Source: Bacteroidota bacterium (GTDB taxonomy: Bacteria; Bacteroidota; Bacteroidia; B-17B0; Aurantibacillaceae). Taken from it: a stretch of DNA of 64,000 nt. Shown here piece after piece: positions 32,726 through 42,135 of this stretch. The number at the start of each line of letters is the position of its first letter. The first letter of the stretch is position 1. Made by a program: the position numbers and the translations under genes. The stretch spans positions 147,157-211,156 of the forward strand of contig JAUXZS010000061.1 in assembly GCA_030692515.1 (NCBI GenBank). Reading direction: 5' to 3'. A model generated the notes under the pieces. That model did no database searches. It saw only the letters and a list, made by a program, of their open reading frames with translations, and had not been told where the DNA came from.

Positions 32726-33643
32726 TTATGCTGCTTTAGCTTGCGTTATCTTTTCAGTGGCGATAGGGCTTTTAAAATTTACTTCGTGATACCGGAGCAA
32801 CTCGCCAATAAGCTTCACGACAACTTCATTTCTATTTTTATAAATCAACTTGCCGTAAAAATCTCTTTCCAACATCATACGTCTGACCATTCCGTTTTCT
32901 TCTGTATCGAGATATTTCTTACAAGCCCGGATATAGGCTTGCACACTGCATCCACGCAGTTTTAGCTTTCGCATGTTCACATACACAAAGAATCTAATGT
33001 TTCCGATCAGGTATTGCTCCTCAACTATTATCGTTGCAATACGGACCAGGAAATAATTGGGGATCCGGTTACGATACCGGGTAACGTCATCTACCTGTTT
33101 ATGCAGCCGTAACCAGGTGCAATTCTGAAATTCCGTAGTGGTAATTTTGGCAATAGATTGGTGAGAAATCATTATATCCAGTCCGTGATGGCGATTGGTT
33201 GTGAGCAACCCCACAATAGTTTGTCCTTTTGCACCTGTCATGTATTTGTCAAGATCTTCTAATACAAGCAAACCGTCTGTGAATTGTTTTACCATCCGCT
33301 CAACGGTATCCCGTTTTTCTTCAATGGACATGGTTTCACCATACTTGGTGAGCGGACGTATCCTGCGGGCGCGAATGTTTTTTAAATCACGTATAAAGTC
33401 GGGACTAACAGTAGTGTAGCATTCGTAATCATCATCGTTCACATCAAAGATTAAAACCTTACGCCCTTTCCTACCTACTTCAGGGTGATCCCGGAGATAA
33501 TTCTCAATTTCAAGAATATTACGGAATGTTTTACCAACGCCTGTTTCACCGCAAACCAGCATTAACATTGGCTGGCGTTCGTCCTGTTTATTCACCAGGA
33601 CTATTCCCTGAAAAAGTTTGGGTTGTTCATTTGTTACCGACAT
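32726..33643 (-). CDS. FtsK/HerA-superfamily packaging-type ATPase
   Basis: 305 residues. Walker A CGETGVGKT at 31-39, Walker B GLLVLEDLDKY at about 124-134, and a following TNRHHGLDIMISHQS block (150-163) that matches the conserved strand and sensor of HerA/FtsK, A32-like and Zot-like ATPases. No TM segment, no nuclease domain and no large-terminase features. This compact type is the genome-packaging motor of internal-membrane tailless viruses. It lies near small acidic and coiled-coil genes. Alternative: a Zot-like assembly ATPase of filamentous phages, less likely given the lysis genes. Confidence 0.75.
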   Translation of the reverse strand: MSVTNEQPKLFQGIVLVNKQDERQPMLMLVCGETGVGKTFRNILEIENYLRDHPEVGRKGRKVLIFDVNDDDYECYTTVSPDFIRDLKNIRARRIRPLTKYGETMSIEEKRDTVERMVKQFTDGLLVLEDLDKYMTGAKGQTIVGLLTTNRHHGLDIMISHQSIAKITTTEFQNCTWLRLHKQVDDVTRYRNRIPNYFLVRIATIIVEEQYLIGNIRFFVYVNMRKLKLRGCSVQAYIRACKKYLDTEENGMVRRMMLERDFYGKLIYKNRNEVVVKLIGELLRYHEVNFKSPIATEKITQAKAA

Positions 33644-33673
33644 CTCATCTTAAAGTGTTTCCGGGTAAGTATA

Positions 33674-34570
33674 TTATTCGGAGGTCTCCAATACAGAATC
33701 AGGTAATCCGGTACGATTAGTTGTTTTAGAATTTTGTATTGTTTCTTCATAAACTACTTCAGCTTCTTCTTCCTCTTTTTTTTCTGTTTTGTTTTCCGAA
33801 GTGGTTGTGTGCTTCTCATTTTCTCTCTCTTGCTCATCCTCTCTGTAACTTGCAACTTCTTTGCGGATTATATCACGTATGCGCTCAACCAGCATTTCAT
33901 TTTCTGCACGGATCTCCATTACTACTTTTGCTTTCTTAATAATGATAGACAGAGCCACGCCTAACAATTGCTGTTCAGGAGTAAGTACCTTAGCTTTTTT
34001 GCGCAGCACATGAATCAATAGTGGGCGTAACATCGCCTTATCTTCTTCATCCAGCTTTATCCGCTTAATGTTCTTGACATTCTGTTCTTCAATGACCTGA
34101 ATCACTTCATCAAAGTCATAAAAATCTTTATGCTTGCGAATGGTTACAAAGTAACCTGCTCCAACTTCCAGAAGTGTATTGTTTACCACCCCTAAAATGG
34201 TATCGGCCATCATGGAGGCATGACCTATCGGAACGTTAAATTCACCTGGTTCTTCGGAGCTGGTAGAAGTTGTACCTGTATTTTCTTCTGTCGGCTCCGC
34301 ATCAATTTCCTGCTCAGGCGCATCCAAAGGTTCTTCTTTAGGTTTATCCTTCGTCTGCTCTTTGCTTTCGTCTCCAGGCTTGTTTTCCTCCTTTCCAGTA
34401 GGATTCGCTTTGCTTTCAGTTTTAGAAGCGGTGGCCTCTGTTGATGGATTGTTTTTTTGAACAATCGGTTGTGCAAGTGGACTGTCGTTTTCCTCCGGTA
34501 TTTCTTCAAAAGCAATATCCTGTGGATCCTTCTTTAAAACTTTTTCTATTAATTCTTTATTTTCTGACAT
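33674..34570 (-). CDS. acidic protein with conserved helical core
   Basis: 298 residues. A disordered, Glu/Pro/Thr-rich N-terminal third (about 15-110) precedes a helical domain (about 115-245, HASMMADTILGVVNNTLLEV and following), then a second low-complexity Glu/Lys stretch. It lies between the ATPase and the DnaA-like gene. Could be an ATPase partner, scaffold or ParB-like protein, but nothing decides this. Confidence 0.6.
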   Translation of the reverse strand: MSENKELIEKVLKKDPQDIAFEEIPEENDSPLAQPIVQKNNPSTEATASKTESKANPTGKEENKPGDESKEQTKDKPKEEPLDAPEQEIDAEPTEENTGTTSTSSEEPGEFNVPIGHASMMADTILGVVNNTLLEVGAGYFVTIRKHKDFYDFDEVIQVIEEQNVKNIKRIKLDEEDKAMLRPLLIHVLRKKAKVLTPEQQLLGVALSIIIKKAKVVMEIRAENEMLVERIRDIIRKEVASYREDEQERENEKHTTTSENKTEKKEEEEAEVVYEETIQNSKTTNRTGLPDSVLETSE

Positions 34571-34577
34571 GGCTGGC

Positions 34578-35042
34578 TTAATTAATTTTTCCGATAAAAT
34601 CTATGAGCTTTGATTCGAGCAGTGTGTAATTGGAAACAAAGCGTGTGTTGCCTTTCGGCATGGATATACGTTCTTCGGATATAGAATAACCATACATCAC
34701 AATCCGCTCACTACATTGGAAGGAAAGACCTATTTTTGAAAAAGTATCATCCGTGTACTTGCGAAGCAAGTGATAGCAACACATCCGGGCATCACGATAA
34801 CTGCGCACATTACTGATATAAAAAAGTTCAGCATCCAATTCAAATACCCGTATAGCGAGGTTCACCAGGTATTGAGTAATCATTTTAATTTTTTCCTGCT
34901 CATTTTGTGTAACTGTTGTATTGCAGATAAAGCTGTCTAAAAGACAAATCGTTCGGTGAAGGCCGATTTTACCTATAACCTTATCTATGCTGATTTGCAG
35001 GTGGCCATAATCACTGGCGGTGTTAGTTTCGTTCACTTTCAT
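34578..35042 (-). CDS. DnaA domain-IV-like DNA-binding protein
   Basis: 154 residues. The segment from about 82-128 (RSYRDARMCCYHLLRKYTDD then FSKIGLSFQCSERIVMYGY) follows the pattern of the DnaA C-terminal domain: R-x-x-R-x-x-x-x-Y-L-x-R-x-x-T-x-x-x-x-x-x-I-G-x-x-F-x-x-x-x-x-x-V. The ATPase domain of DnaA is absent. It may bind the element's own origin or a regulatory site; the palindrome at 35066-35101 is just upstream of its start. The similarity is by eye only. Confidence 0.5.
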   Translation of the reverse strand: MKVNETNTASDYGHLQISIDKVIGKIGLHRTICLLDSFICNTTVTQNEQEKIKMITQYLVNLAIRVFELDAELFYISNVRSYRDARMCCYHLLRKYTDDTFSKIGLSFQCSERIVMYGYSISEERISMPKGNTRFVSNYTLLESKLIDFIGKIN

Positions 35043-35065
35043 TGAGTTTTTTTTGTTAAATTGAA

Positions 35066-35101
35066 GTTGCTAAATTGGCAATATAATACCAATTTAGCAA
35101 C
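35066..35101. repeat. 13-bp perfect inverted repeat before the packaging operon
   Basis: GTTGCTAAATTGG (35066-35078) and CCAATTTAGCAAC (35089-35101) with a 10-nt spacer CAATATAATA. It lies 24 bp upstream of the ATG at 35042 and contains ATTGGCAATAT, also present in the palindrome at 25924. No T-run follows, so an operator is more likely than a terminator. Confidence 0.72.
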
Positions 35102-35117
35102 CAATCGAATAAATAAA

Positions 35118-35801
35118 TTATTCACTTTTCAGGATGATTTTATAACAGGTATCGTACTTGCCTTTGTGCAGGCAAAACTTACCCACCAAAAGCCTTTTAC
35201 CATTGAGGTCTGTTTTAAAGCCTTTTTTCTTCAGTTCAGCGGGTAATACGGTATGCTTCTTATCAGCCAAAAGTTCTTCGAGTATTTCTTCATCGGTAGG
35301 TTCCTTTACTGGCTCCGGTTCAGGGGTAGGTTCCGGTTCCGATGTTTCTTCCTGTGCTTCAGGAGCGGGTTCTTCAAAAGGCTCCGGGGCTGGTTCGGGT
35401 TGAACTTCTTCTTCCTTTATTTCAGGTTCCTGTTCCTGGATTTCCGGTTCAGGTTCCAAAACTGGTTCTTCTATAACTTCCTGGATAGGTTCGGGAATTG
35501 GTTCTTCCAAAGTTTCTTGGATTTCAAATCCCTGCTCCTGTAATACTACTTCCGGTTGTTCATCTTCTTCCCGGTCGTTATTCTCCAGGTGATCCTCAAA
35601 ATGTTCCTCCAGGTCTTCGTCCAGTTCGTGAGAGAGCATTTCAAGTTTGTTCAATAGCTTTTCCTTGTCTTCATCGGTAGTATGCTGTAAATCTTCTTCC
35701 AGCTCGTCAAAGCCTTTGATACGTTTTTGCAGCATTTCGGGAAAAGTTTGGATATCTAAATTGTTATCCTCAATAAACTGTTGGTGCGGAAATTTTTTCA
35801 T
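35118..35801 (-). CDS. Glu/Pro-rich protein with small C-terminal domain
   Basis: 227 residues. Helical acidic N-terminus (about 1-75), a long Pro-Glu repeat stretch (about 85-165) that would be extended, like TonB-type rods, and a compact C-terminal domain (about 168-227, EILEELLADKKHTVLPAELK then LVGKFCLHKGKY). No TM or signal. Possibly a spacer or scaffold in the particle; function unknown. The shared composition with the gene at 33674 suggests linked roles. Confidence 0.58.
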   Translation of the reverse strand: MKKFPHQQFIEDNNLDIQTFPEMLQKRIKGFDELEEDLQHTTDEDKEKLLNKLEMLSHELDEDLEEHFEDHLENNDREEDEQPEVVLQEQGFEIQETLEEPIPEPIQEVIEEPVLEPEPEIQEQEPEIKEEEVQPEPAPEPFEEPAPEAQEETSEPEPTPEPEPVKEPTDEEILEELLADKKHTVLPAELKKKGFKTDLNGKRLLVGKFCLHKGKYDTCYKIILKSE

Positions 35802-35821
35802 ATTATTATTTGTTAATTGGT

Positions 35822-36055
35822 TTATACAGTTTGTTTTTCTTCATCGTTAAAACGGGATTCAATCATTCCCGAAATACCCGCAGTCAGTATTGAGGTAACT
35901 AATACTACTCCAACGGTTTTTAAAAACTCTTTTGTAGGTGGAATGTTGTAGGTGAACTTTCCACCCGCATTTTTTCCAAGGTTGTAATAGAGTAATGCTT
36001 CAGCTGTTCCTATTACAAGTCCAACAGTTGTTATTATTATGGTATTTTTATTCAT
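35822..36055 (-). CDS. 77-residue two-TM protein
   Basis: Two predicted TM segments (about 6-26 and 46-66) joined by a polar loop with PPTKEFLK. Start in an AAAGCCATG context shared with virion-block genes. Candidate virion membrane protein or a second holin-like protein; no family recognised. Confidence 0.6.
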   Translation of the reverse strand: MNKNTIIITTVGLVIGTAEALLYYNLGKNAGGKFTYNIPPTKEFLKTVGVVLVTSILTAGISGMIESRFNDEEKQTV

Positions 36056-36079
36056 GGCTTTGCAATATTTGTAACGTGA

Positions 36080-36694
36080 TTATTCTTTTTCTGCTGCTAA
36101 TTCCAACTTTTTGAATTTTTCTTTTATCTCATCCTGAATAGGCTTTATTTTATTTAGTCCCCAAATGGATTTCAGCTCATTCAGAAAATTAAGCACGGCT
36201 TTCTGTGTACGTTGAATAACACTACTATCTTCTTTTAGGTTTTTAGGGATGAGCGTTGCGGTTTTTACCAGCTCTTGTCGGAGCTTTGTTACCAGTGTCT
36301 TTTTCTTTGGCGGTTTAATTTCTCCACTTTCTATTTTTTGCTGACGATCTTCTCTTAACCTTTGACGGCATAGTGTTAAGTCGTCCAATACATTCTCTGC
36401 TTTTTCAACAACTTTCTTCGATTGAACCTTGCGTGTTTCCTTTTTAGAATTTTCTTCTATTTCATCGTGCGTTTCTTCTTTGATTCGCTCGATGTCCTCT
36501 TTCACCAACTCTATGGTTTCCTTGCCGATTTCTTCCGCTTCCTTTTTTAATTTTTTATCAGTCGGAAATTGCTCAAGATCTGCAAGGGTTTCATCAAATA
36601 TGGAAAGTCCTTTGAGTACCCGATCACTCAATAGTTTTTTTGAAATTTTCTCTTTTTCCAATAAGTCGTATGGGTTATTTTTTAAGGTGGCCAT
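36080..36694 (-). CDS. Lys/Glu-rich coiled-coil protein
   Basis: 204 residues, almost wholly helical and highly charged, with long heptad-like stretches (about 40-120) and a more hydrophobic C-terminal helix pair (VLNFLNELKSIWGLNKI). No TM. It begins MATLKNNPYDLLEKEK, a weak echo of the YDxLF motif of the virion-block proteins. Possible scaffold or DNA-associated protein. Confidence 0.58.
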   Translation of the reverse strand: MATLKNNPYDLLEKEKISKKLLSDRVLKGLSIFDETLADLEQFPTDKKLKKEAEEIGKETIELVKEDIERIKEETHDEIEENSKKETRKVQSKKVVEKAENVLDDLTLCRQRLREDRQQKIESGEIKPPKKKTLVTKLRQELVKTATLIPKNLKEDSSVIQRTQKAVLNFLNELKSIWGLNKIKPIQDEIKEKFKKLELAAEKE

Positions 36695-36709
36695 GTGTTT
36701 AGTTTTTGG

Positions 36710-37033
36710 TTAGTGATTGTATTCTCCTTCAATGCCGAGATTTTTCAGCAAGCTGTCCCGGTCAGAAAGTGAAACACGAATAATGAATGTGTTGCCTTCG
36801 ATTTTTGTAATCATGCGGTCAGTAGCTTCCATTTTTTCAATCTCAGTTTCAAATTCAACGGTGTTGTAGAACCGGGTATCTACTACATATTCTTCCGGCC
36901 TAAGCGAAGGATGCTTCTGTTCTTTTTCTATCTGTTTCCAATCTTCATAAAGTTGAAGTTTCACTTTGCTGCATCCGCTTTCTTTTGCTTTATTCAGCAG
37001 GTTTATTACGTTGTCAATAGTTGTCTTTACCAT
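36710..37033 (-). CDS. hypothetical small soluble protein
   Basis: 107 residues, alpha/beta, no TM, no motif recognised. It lies 15 bp downstream of the helicase gene, hence in the same leftward operon. The alternation of a helical N-terminus (INLLNKAKESG) and strands (TFIIRVSLSDRD) suggests a small globular fold. Confidence 0.55.
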   Translation of the reverse strand: MVKTTIDNVINLLNKAKESGCSKVKLQLYEDWKQIEKEQKHPSLRPEEYVVDTRFYNTVEFETEIEKMEATDRMITKIEGNTFIIRVSLSDRDSLLKNLGIEGEYNH

Positions 37034-37048
37034 TTTACTTTTGTTTTT

Positions 37049-40000
37049 TTATGCTGCTTTTCTTAATTCTTTGATTTGTTCCAAACGGTTTTTCATTCGC
37101 TTGAACGATTCCCTGAGTTGGATGATTTTAGTTAAGCGGTCGGCTGTTCCTTCCAGTGCTTCTCCTTTTCTTTTTTGTTCGGATTGTTTTGCTTTGGCTT
37201 CGTCCGAAGCATCGTAAATCATCAACTCACTTAATAATTTCGGATTAAGTCTGGTAAATTCTTTTACCCTTTCCATTACTGTTTTTGGTTTATAGCCTTT
37301 CTTTATCCGATCCTGGATAATGGTTTGCCCTTTCTCCTGAACAGCTTTATCTCCGGTCTTTTCCTCCATGTACTTTTGCTTGCGTTCAACTTCCTTATCC
37401 ATTTGTCCGGTTACCTTTTTCAAATCGAAACCAATGTCCAAGCCTCTCGGAGCCAGTATTTGCTCAATGCCTCGTTTAATTGCTGCATTAGCTTTACGTA
37501 CCTGGTCATACACTACCTGATCCTGATAAGTGTATTCCGTATTCTCATCATCGAGGTAGTCTTTGTACAGCTTAAAAATTGTTTCGATGGTTCGGGCTTT
37601 GCCTTCTTCTTTCATCGGCTTGTAGCGGTTTACCACTTCCTTGACATGGCCGATATTTTTGTTAAATATTTCCCGTTGCTCAACAATTTCTTCCAATACT
37701 GTTTTCTGATTATTCAATCCCGTGATTTCATCCTGCAAGCGTTCTCTTTCTTCCATCAGGATTAATTCAGCCAAAGCATAAGGATCTGTTATCAAACCCA
37801 TTTTTAATTCGGACGGATTAAATTCTTCCAGGTTAAGTGCATTTGTCTTGCCTGCACGATACCATATCTCGTTGATACGGCTGGTCTTTTCCTCCAGCTT
37901 TTGAAAAATGAAGGTGTCGATGCTGTCTTCCATCATGGGGTTCACAACACGAATGTTAGCATACATATTTCCGAAGCGCCATATACGTCCTTCGAGCTGT
38001 TTCACATCAGTTGGGTTCCAATCCAGCCAGCAATTGTAAAGCACCGTTGAACGATTTTGTAAATTGATTCCCTCTTTAATGGTTGCGCTGCCGATGATAA
38101 TTTTCACACTGCCGGCTAAGAAGCGCTCCTTGATCCCCTCCTTTTTGGCTGCGCTCAAACCGCTTTTGATAATCCCTACTTCATCATCTTTATAACCGAC
38201 TTTCTGTACGAGGTATTCTTTTATCAACGGAAAAAAGTGTACCCCTGCATTCATGTAGATCACCTGCCCGGATACTTCCTGATCGTTTTCTTCATGGTAA
38301 CGCTTTACCGAACGTATGCACTCCATGATATAATTTAGCTTAGGCGAAGATTCTATGTACTGCGTATAAGTCGGATGCTTGTCCGGGTTGCAGGCATATA
38401 GGTAGGGGCTAAGTGCAAGCTGACGTGCGAATGACATTCCCCTTAAAATTCGTGTTCCTTCTTCTTCGTCTTCAGACAAATGTTTTTCATCCAATGCTTC
38501 TCCAGCACTTTCATCTTCTGCACCTTCTTCACTATCTTCAAAGCCTCTCGTATTCACACAAAAATTAGTAAGGCTTGTTTTTCCGGTTACATACAGTTCC
38601 ACATCATCCATATATTCCTTTTGTCTTTGTGTCATTGGAAGGTTAGTAGAAATTTGTTCTTCCGTTGGCAAAGGAATTATTTGGTTGCCTTCTTTTTTGT
38701 TAAGCAGTGGCAATACAATCTTGTTAGGTCGCTGTATTTTAGCATCCTCTCCGGTTTTGTATGTGATGAACTTAAAGATTAGCTGTTGCAATGCAATGAG
38801 GTTGTTAAAGCCCATCACAATTTCTTTCCGTTCAGGTTTCAGCTTGGCGTTAATAACCAGCTCCATACTTGTTTTGATGAACGTATCAAAAAATTCTTTG
38901 ATGTTTTTAATTCCTGCTCTTTCTAATTGCTGGTAACCGATTAATGCCAGTATGGAATAGATTTCAAGCGGGCTATTGGTGAATGGGGTAGCGGTAAGTA
39001 ACACTACATTCCGCATTTTATTATTGCGTAAAATGTACTGGCTTATCATAAAACCACGCAATGCCGTCATGGATGGAGTACCTGACCGGATTTGATAGGA
39101 GGTTTTGGAACGGGTAGTATTTTCGCCATCGCCTTTCACTTCACCTTTTACCTGTGTGAAAGATTTTTTCATTGCATGAGCTTCATCTACTACCATGAAA
39201 TCAAATCCTAAGTCCTCAATGTTCACAGAACCGCCTTTGATACCCTTTCCCATTATTTCGTTAATCTTCTCACCGAGTTTTACTATGTCCCGCTTTTCTT
39301 CTGTACCCTGATTGAGAATGTCATACATTTCGTTACCGATAGTTTTCCATGTATCATCATTGAATCCAAGCCGGTTAAATCCTTCATAGGTGAGGACAGA
39401 AATAGTGTACTCCGGCACGGGTTTTATATTTCCTTTTTCATCCCGAAGCTGGTCTATAAACTCTGTTCCTAAATTGTACAGGTCTATCACCTGATACTGT
39501 GGTAACAATCCTGAAAGCAATACTTTTCCTTTATCAACTACGCCTCGTAGTTCACTTAACCAGTTCTTGTATGTTTGATTGGGAACTACAATGAAGGGAC
39601 GTTTGCATTGTCCGCTTTCCAATGCCTGTGCAAGGGAAAGAATGGCGGTCATAGTTTTTCCTAATCCCACATCATAGGCAACGCATCCTGAACCGTGTAC
39701 GCTGATAAAGCCAATGCCTTCCCGTTGTGCAGGGCGAATGAATAAAGGCTTATTTTTAAATGTGCTGGAACAGGTAAAGGCAACGGGCACTTTGAAATAA
39801 TTTATTTCTACATAACCGTTGTATTTAGAGTTCCATTGCTGTTCAATGCGTATCTGGTCTTCACGGGTTAAGGCTTCAGCAAGAAAGCGTACAAAAAATT
39901 TATCGCCTTCCACTTTTGCGTTTTGTTTCAAACGCAATTTTTCTTCTTTGTCATAGTGGCGTGAGGGTGTTCCTCCATCAAGGTAAAACTGGATAATATT

Positions 40001-41809
40001 CCAGTCGGTTGACTTTTTAAAATCATCTTTTGGCAATCCTCTTAACCATATTTTAAAGGCTTCTACCAGCGAATTGCTTCCTTCAGCATAATTACCTGTC
40101 CTGCTTACATACTCTTTAAAACTGGTTCCATCTGCAAGCTGGCTGATACGAATTTCTTTTGCGAAAGCAGAATCGGGTTTGATGAATAAGCGATTGGCCG
40201 TGTTTGGATCATTTAATGTGAGTTTGGGTGGCTTTACATTTTCAAGTCCAGTCCATTGGCTATCGTACTGCTGTTTTCCAAACTCTTTTATGATCGCTTC
40301 TTTGTCTTTTAAGAGCATACTTTGACGTTCGTAAATATTCTCGGCATAGTACAGTACGCTTGGAATAAAACTGCCATTATGAGAACAAATAACTCCGGCT
40401 TTTAACCAGCTCTTTAGATGCTCGGAAGCTGCTCCCAGCGGAACAACATATTTTGACCAACCATTTTTAGAATCAAGAATTGTTTTCTCATAATTGAATC
40501 CTCCGGTAGTACGCTTGTACCATATCCATGCTTTTATTTCTTCATCGGTGATGCCTTTGTTGTATTCCTTCATCACTTCATCAAAACAAAAATATTCCTC
40601 CGGACAGCCATCTTCATACTTGTCCTTTTCTCCGTTGAGCTTTCGGAGTGCCTTGTCTGCGTGAGCTTTTTTTGTTTCGTTAATAACACGCTCGATATTT
40701 TCCATTTTCATGGGATCATTTAATATTTGCTGCAAGGGTTCTTTGATTTCTGTTTGCAGGGCTTCTGTGGCTACTTCGGGAATATCTACGGAAGGCACAT
40801 CTATACCCTGAATGATGTTGTCTGCCGTTCCTTTTACTTTGGTTACAGGCTTTCCGAAACGGTCAGTTGTTTGAAATTGCTCTCCCAAGATTTTCTCCGG
40901 GTGTTGCTTGAACCATTCGTCTCCGGTTAATAAACTAAGTGTGTTTGTAATCTTTCCGCTTGAAACGTTTTGTTTTTGTTCCTCTTTTAACCAGGGATAA
41001 TCTTCCAGCACTTCATTAGGTACTGGCTTGCCTTGCTTCAATGCCCATGCTATAATTTTTTCGTGTTCGTCTCCATCCTTTGCATCCAATACGTTTGGCC
41101 TTCCGGTTTTTTGTATTGCTTTTATTTGCTGATATTCCAGTTGGCGCATTTCCCATGTGTGTTCGGCATTGGTAATGTCATTCTCTCCCACGTATTCTTT
41201 TTCTTCCATACTTTCCTGTCCGCTACCTGCAATCTTCACTACCGATACATTGGGAAGTTTATTAAGCTCTGATAAGGACTTTTCTGTAAGTGGCTGATCC
41301 AGCTTCAACAGGCGATACACTTTCTCCTTGATTTCTTCGGGGTGATTCAGGTCGCCTTCCCGGAAATAGTTATTGCTACCACCACTGTAATCCTTCATGT
41401 GTTTTATGCTGCGATAAAGAATGCCGGATTGCATACCATCCTTGTTCATAGAAATATAGATTCCATTTTCAGGAGTGAACATTCCCATGAGGGTTAAATC
41501 TCCGCTTACTGCCGGACCACCCGGATTGAAGTTTACATCGTATTGCTTTAAGCCGAGATATTCAGCCAGCTCTTTAAATGCTTTTTTGCCAAGTGATTTA
41601 AAATCTTGTTTAGCTGCTCCATTGGCAATTTCACTATCTCCGTTATCTCCCATGTAACCGTCAATATGACTGTGCCTTGAAAGAAACGAAGCGAACTTTT
41701 TAAGGTGATCTGTACTTGTTTTCATATTGTCTAAGTTTTGTTTCCGGTCACGCAGTCTTCTATTGGCCTCCTGTGCGATTTTTCGGAACATTTTATACCC
41801 TTGTGCCAT
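37049..41809 (-). CDS. giant SNF2-family helicase (DarB-type helicase half)
   Basis: 1586 residues from the ATG at 41809, chosen because the longer reading from 41881 overlaps the 100-residue gene whose stop lies at 41811. An N-terminal ~700-residue region precedes the SNF2 core: Walker A DVGLGKT, motif Ia VVPNQTYKNW, DEAH in FMVVDEAHAM, LLTATPFTNS, then helicase C with GSATIKEGINLQ and QLEGRIWRFGN. A Lys/Glu-rich tail follows. Similar to the helicase part of P1 DarB and to large methylase-helicase proteins of Bacteroidota elements. Likely protects or remodels element DNA on entry, together with the methylase upstream. Confidence 0.9.
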   Translation of the reverse strand: MAQGYKMFRKIAQEANRRLRDRKQNLDNMKTSTDHLKKFASFLSRHSHIDGYMGDNGDSEIANGAAKQDFKSLGKKAFKELAEYLGLKQYDVNFNPGGPAVSGDLTLMGMFTPENGIYISMNKDGMQSGILYRSIKHMKDYSGGSNNYFREGDLNHPEEIKEKVYRLLKLDQPLTEKSLSELNKLPNVSVVKIAGSGQESMEEKEYVGENDITNAEHTWEMRQLEYQQIKAIQKTGRPNVLDAKDGDEHEKIIAWALKQGKPVPNEVLEDYPWLKEEQKQNVSSGKITNTLSLLTGDEWFKQHPEKILGEQFQTTDRFGKPVTKVKGTADNIIQGIDVPSVDIPEVATEALQTEIKEPLQQILNDPMKMENIERVINETKKAHADKALRKLNGEKDKYEDGCPEEYFCFDEVMKEYNKGITDEEIKAWIWYKRTTGGFNYEKTILDSKNGWSKYVVPLGAASEHLKSWLKAGVICSHNGSFIPSVLYYAENIYERQSMLLKDKEAIIKEFGKQQYDSQWTGLENVKPPKLTLNDPNTANRLFIKPDSAFAKEIRISQLADGTSFKEYVSRTGNYAEGSNSLVEAFKIWLRGLPKDDFKKSTDWNIIQFYLDGGTPSRHYDKEEKLRLKQNAKVEGDKFFVRFLAEALTREDQIRIEQQWNSKYNGYVEINYFKVPVAFTCSSTFKNKPLFIRPAQREGIGFISVHGSGCVAYDVGLGKTMTAILSLAQALESGQCKRPFIVVPNQTYKNWLSELRGVVDKGKVLLSGLLPQYQVIDLYNLGTEFIDQLRDEKGNIKPVPEYTISVLTYEGFNRLGFNDDTWKTIGNEMYDILNQGTEEKRDIVKLGEKINEIMGKGIKGGSVNIEDLGFDFMVVDEAHAMKKSFTQVKGEVKGDGENTTRSKTSYQIRSGTPSMTALRGFMISQYILRNNKMRNVVLLTATPFTNSPLEIYSILALIGYQQLERAGIKNIKEFFDTFIKTSMELVINAKLKPERKEIVMGFNNLIALQQLIFKFITYKTGEDAKIQRPNKIVLPLLNKKEGNQIIPLPTEEQISTNLPMTQRQKEYMDDVELYVTGKTSLTNFCVNTRGFEDSEEGAEDESAGEALDEKHLSEDEEEGTRILRGMSFARQLALSPYLYACNPDKHPTYTQYIESSPKLNYIMECIRSVKRYHEENDQEVSGQVIYMNAGVHFFPLIKEYLVQKVGYKDDEVGIIKSGLSAAKKEGIKERFLAGSVKIIIGSATIKEGINLQNRSTVLYNCWLDWNPTDVKQLEGRIWRFGNMYANIRVVNPMMEDSIDTFIFQKLEEKTSRINEIWYRAGKTNALNLEEFNPSELKMGLITDPYALAELILMEERERLQDEITGLNNQKTVLEEIVEQREIFNKNIGHVKEVVNRYKPMKEEGKARTIETIFKLYKDYLDDENTEYTYQDQVVYDQVRKANAAIKRGIEQILAPRGLDIGFDLKKVTGQMDKEVERKQKYMEEKTGDKAVQEKGQTIIQDRIKKGYKPKTVMERVKEFTRLNPKLLSELMIYDASDEAKAKQSEQKRKGEALEGTADRLTKIIQLRESFKRMKNRLEQIKELRKAA

Positions 41810-41810
41810 G

Positions 41811-42113
41811 TTAAAGAATATGCGAAAGCTCCTGTTCAATAAGGGCAATGGCAGAACCAATCTGCATTCCTTCTTCGGCAACGTACCGGATTATCATGTC
41901 TTCCAGCTTTGCCCTGCCTTTGTCTGTGCTTTGCATTTCACACACCTTCGGCCATAAGAAACGGTTGCACTCTTTCATCTCACCATGAATGAGCTGTTTT
42001 AATTCTTCAATCTGGTTATTATCATTTGCCATTGCTCGCAGGTTTAATGTATTGATGTCTGTTTTGTTTTTGTTGTAAAGGATGCCCGATCCCACCAGGT
42101 AATTTGAAATCAT
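41811..42113 (-). CDS. small helical protein between methylase and helicase genes
   Basis: 100 residues from the ATG at 42113. An internal Met at 42032 (MANDNNQIEELKQLI) is an alternative start, because the first 27 residues look less protein-like. The core is helical and acidic (YVAEEGMQIGSAIALIEQEL). The stop is one base before the helicase start, so the three genes are coupled. May bridge the two giant proteins; no family recognised. Confidence 0.6.
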   Translation of the reverse strand: MISNYLVGSGILYNKNKTDINTLNLRAMANDNNQIEELKQLIHGEMKECNRFLWPKVCEMQSTDKGRAKLEDMIIRYVAEEGMQIGSAIALIEQELSHIL

Positions 42114-42135
42114 ATTTGTCTCTCTTTTTTATCAT

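Noticed and set aside
32726..33643. Conjugation-type coupling protein (TraG/VirD4) reading of the ATPase
   Set aside because: The protein is short, lacks N-terminal TM segments, and no relaxase, mating-pair or pilus genes occur in the window.
35066..35101. Terminator reading of the 13-bp inverted repeat
   Set aside because: Neither strand has a T-run after the stem, and it sits immediately upstream of a gene start.
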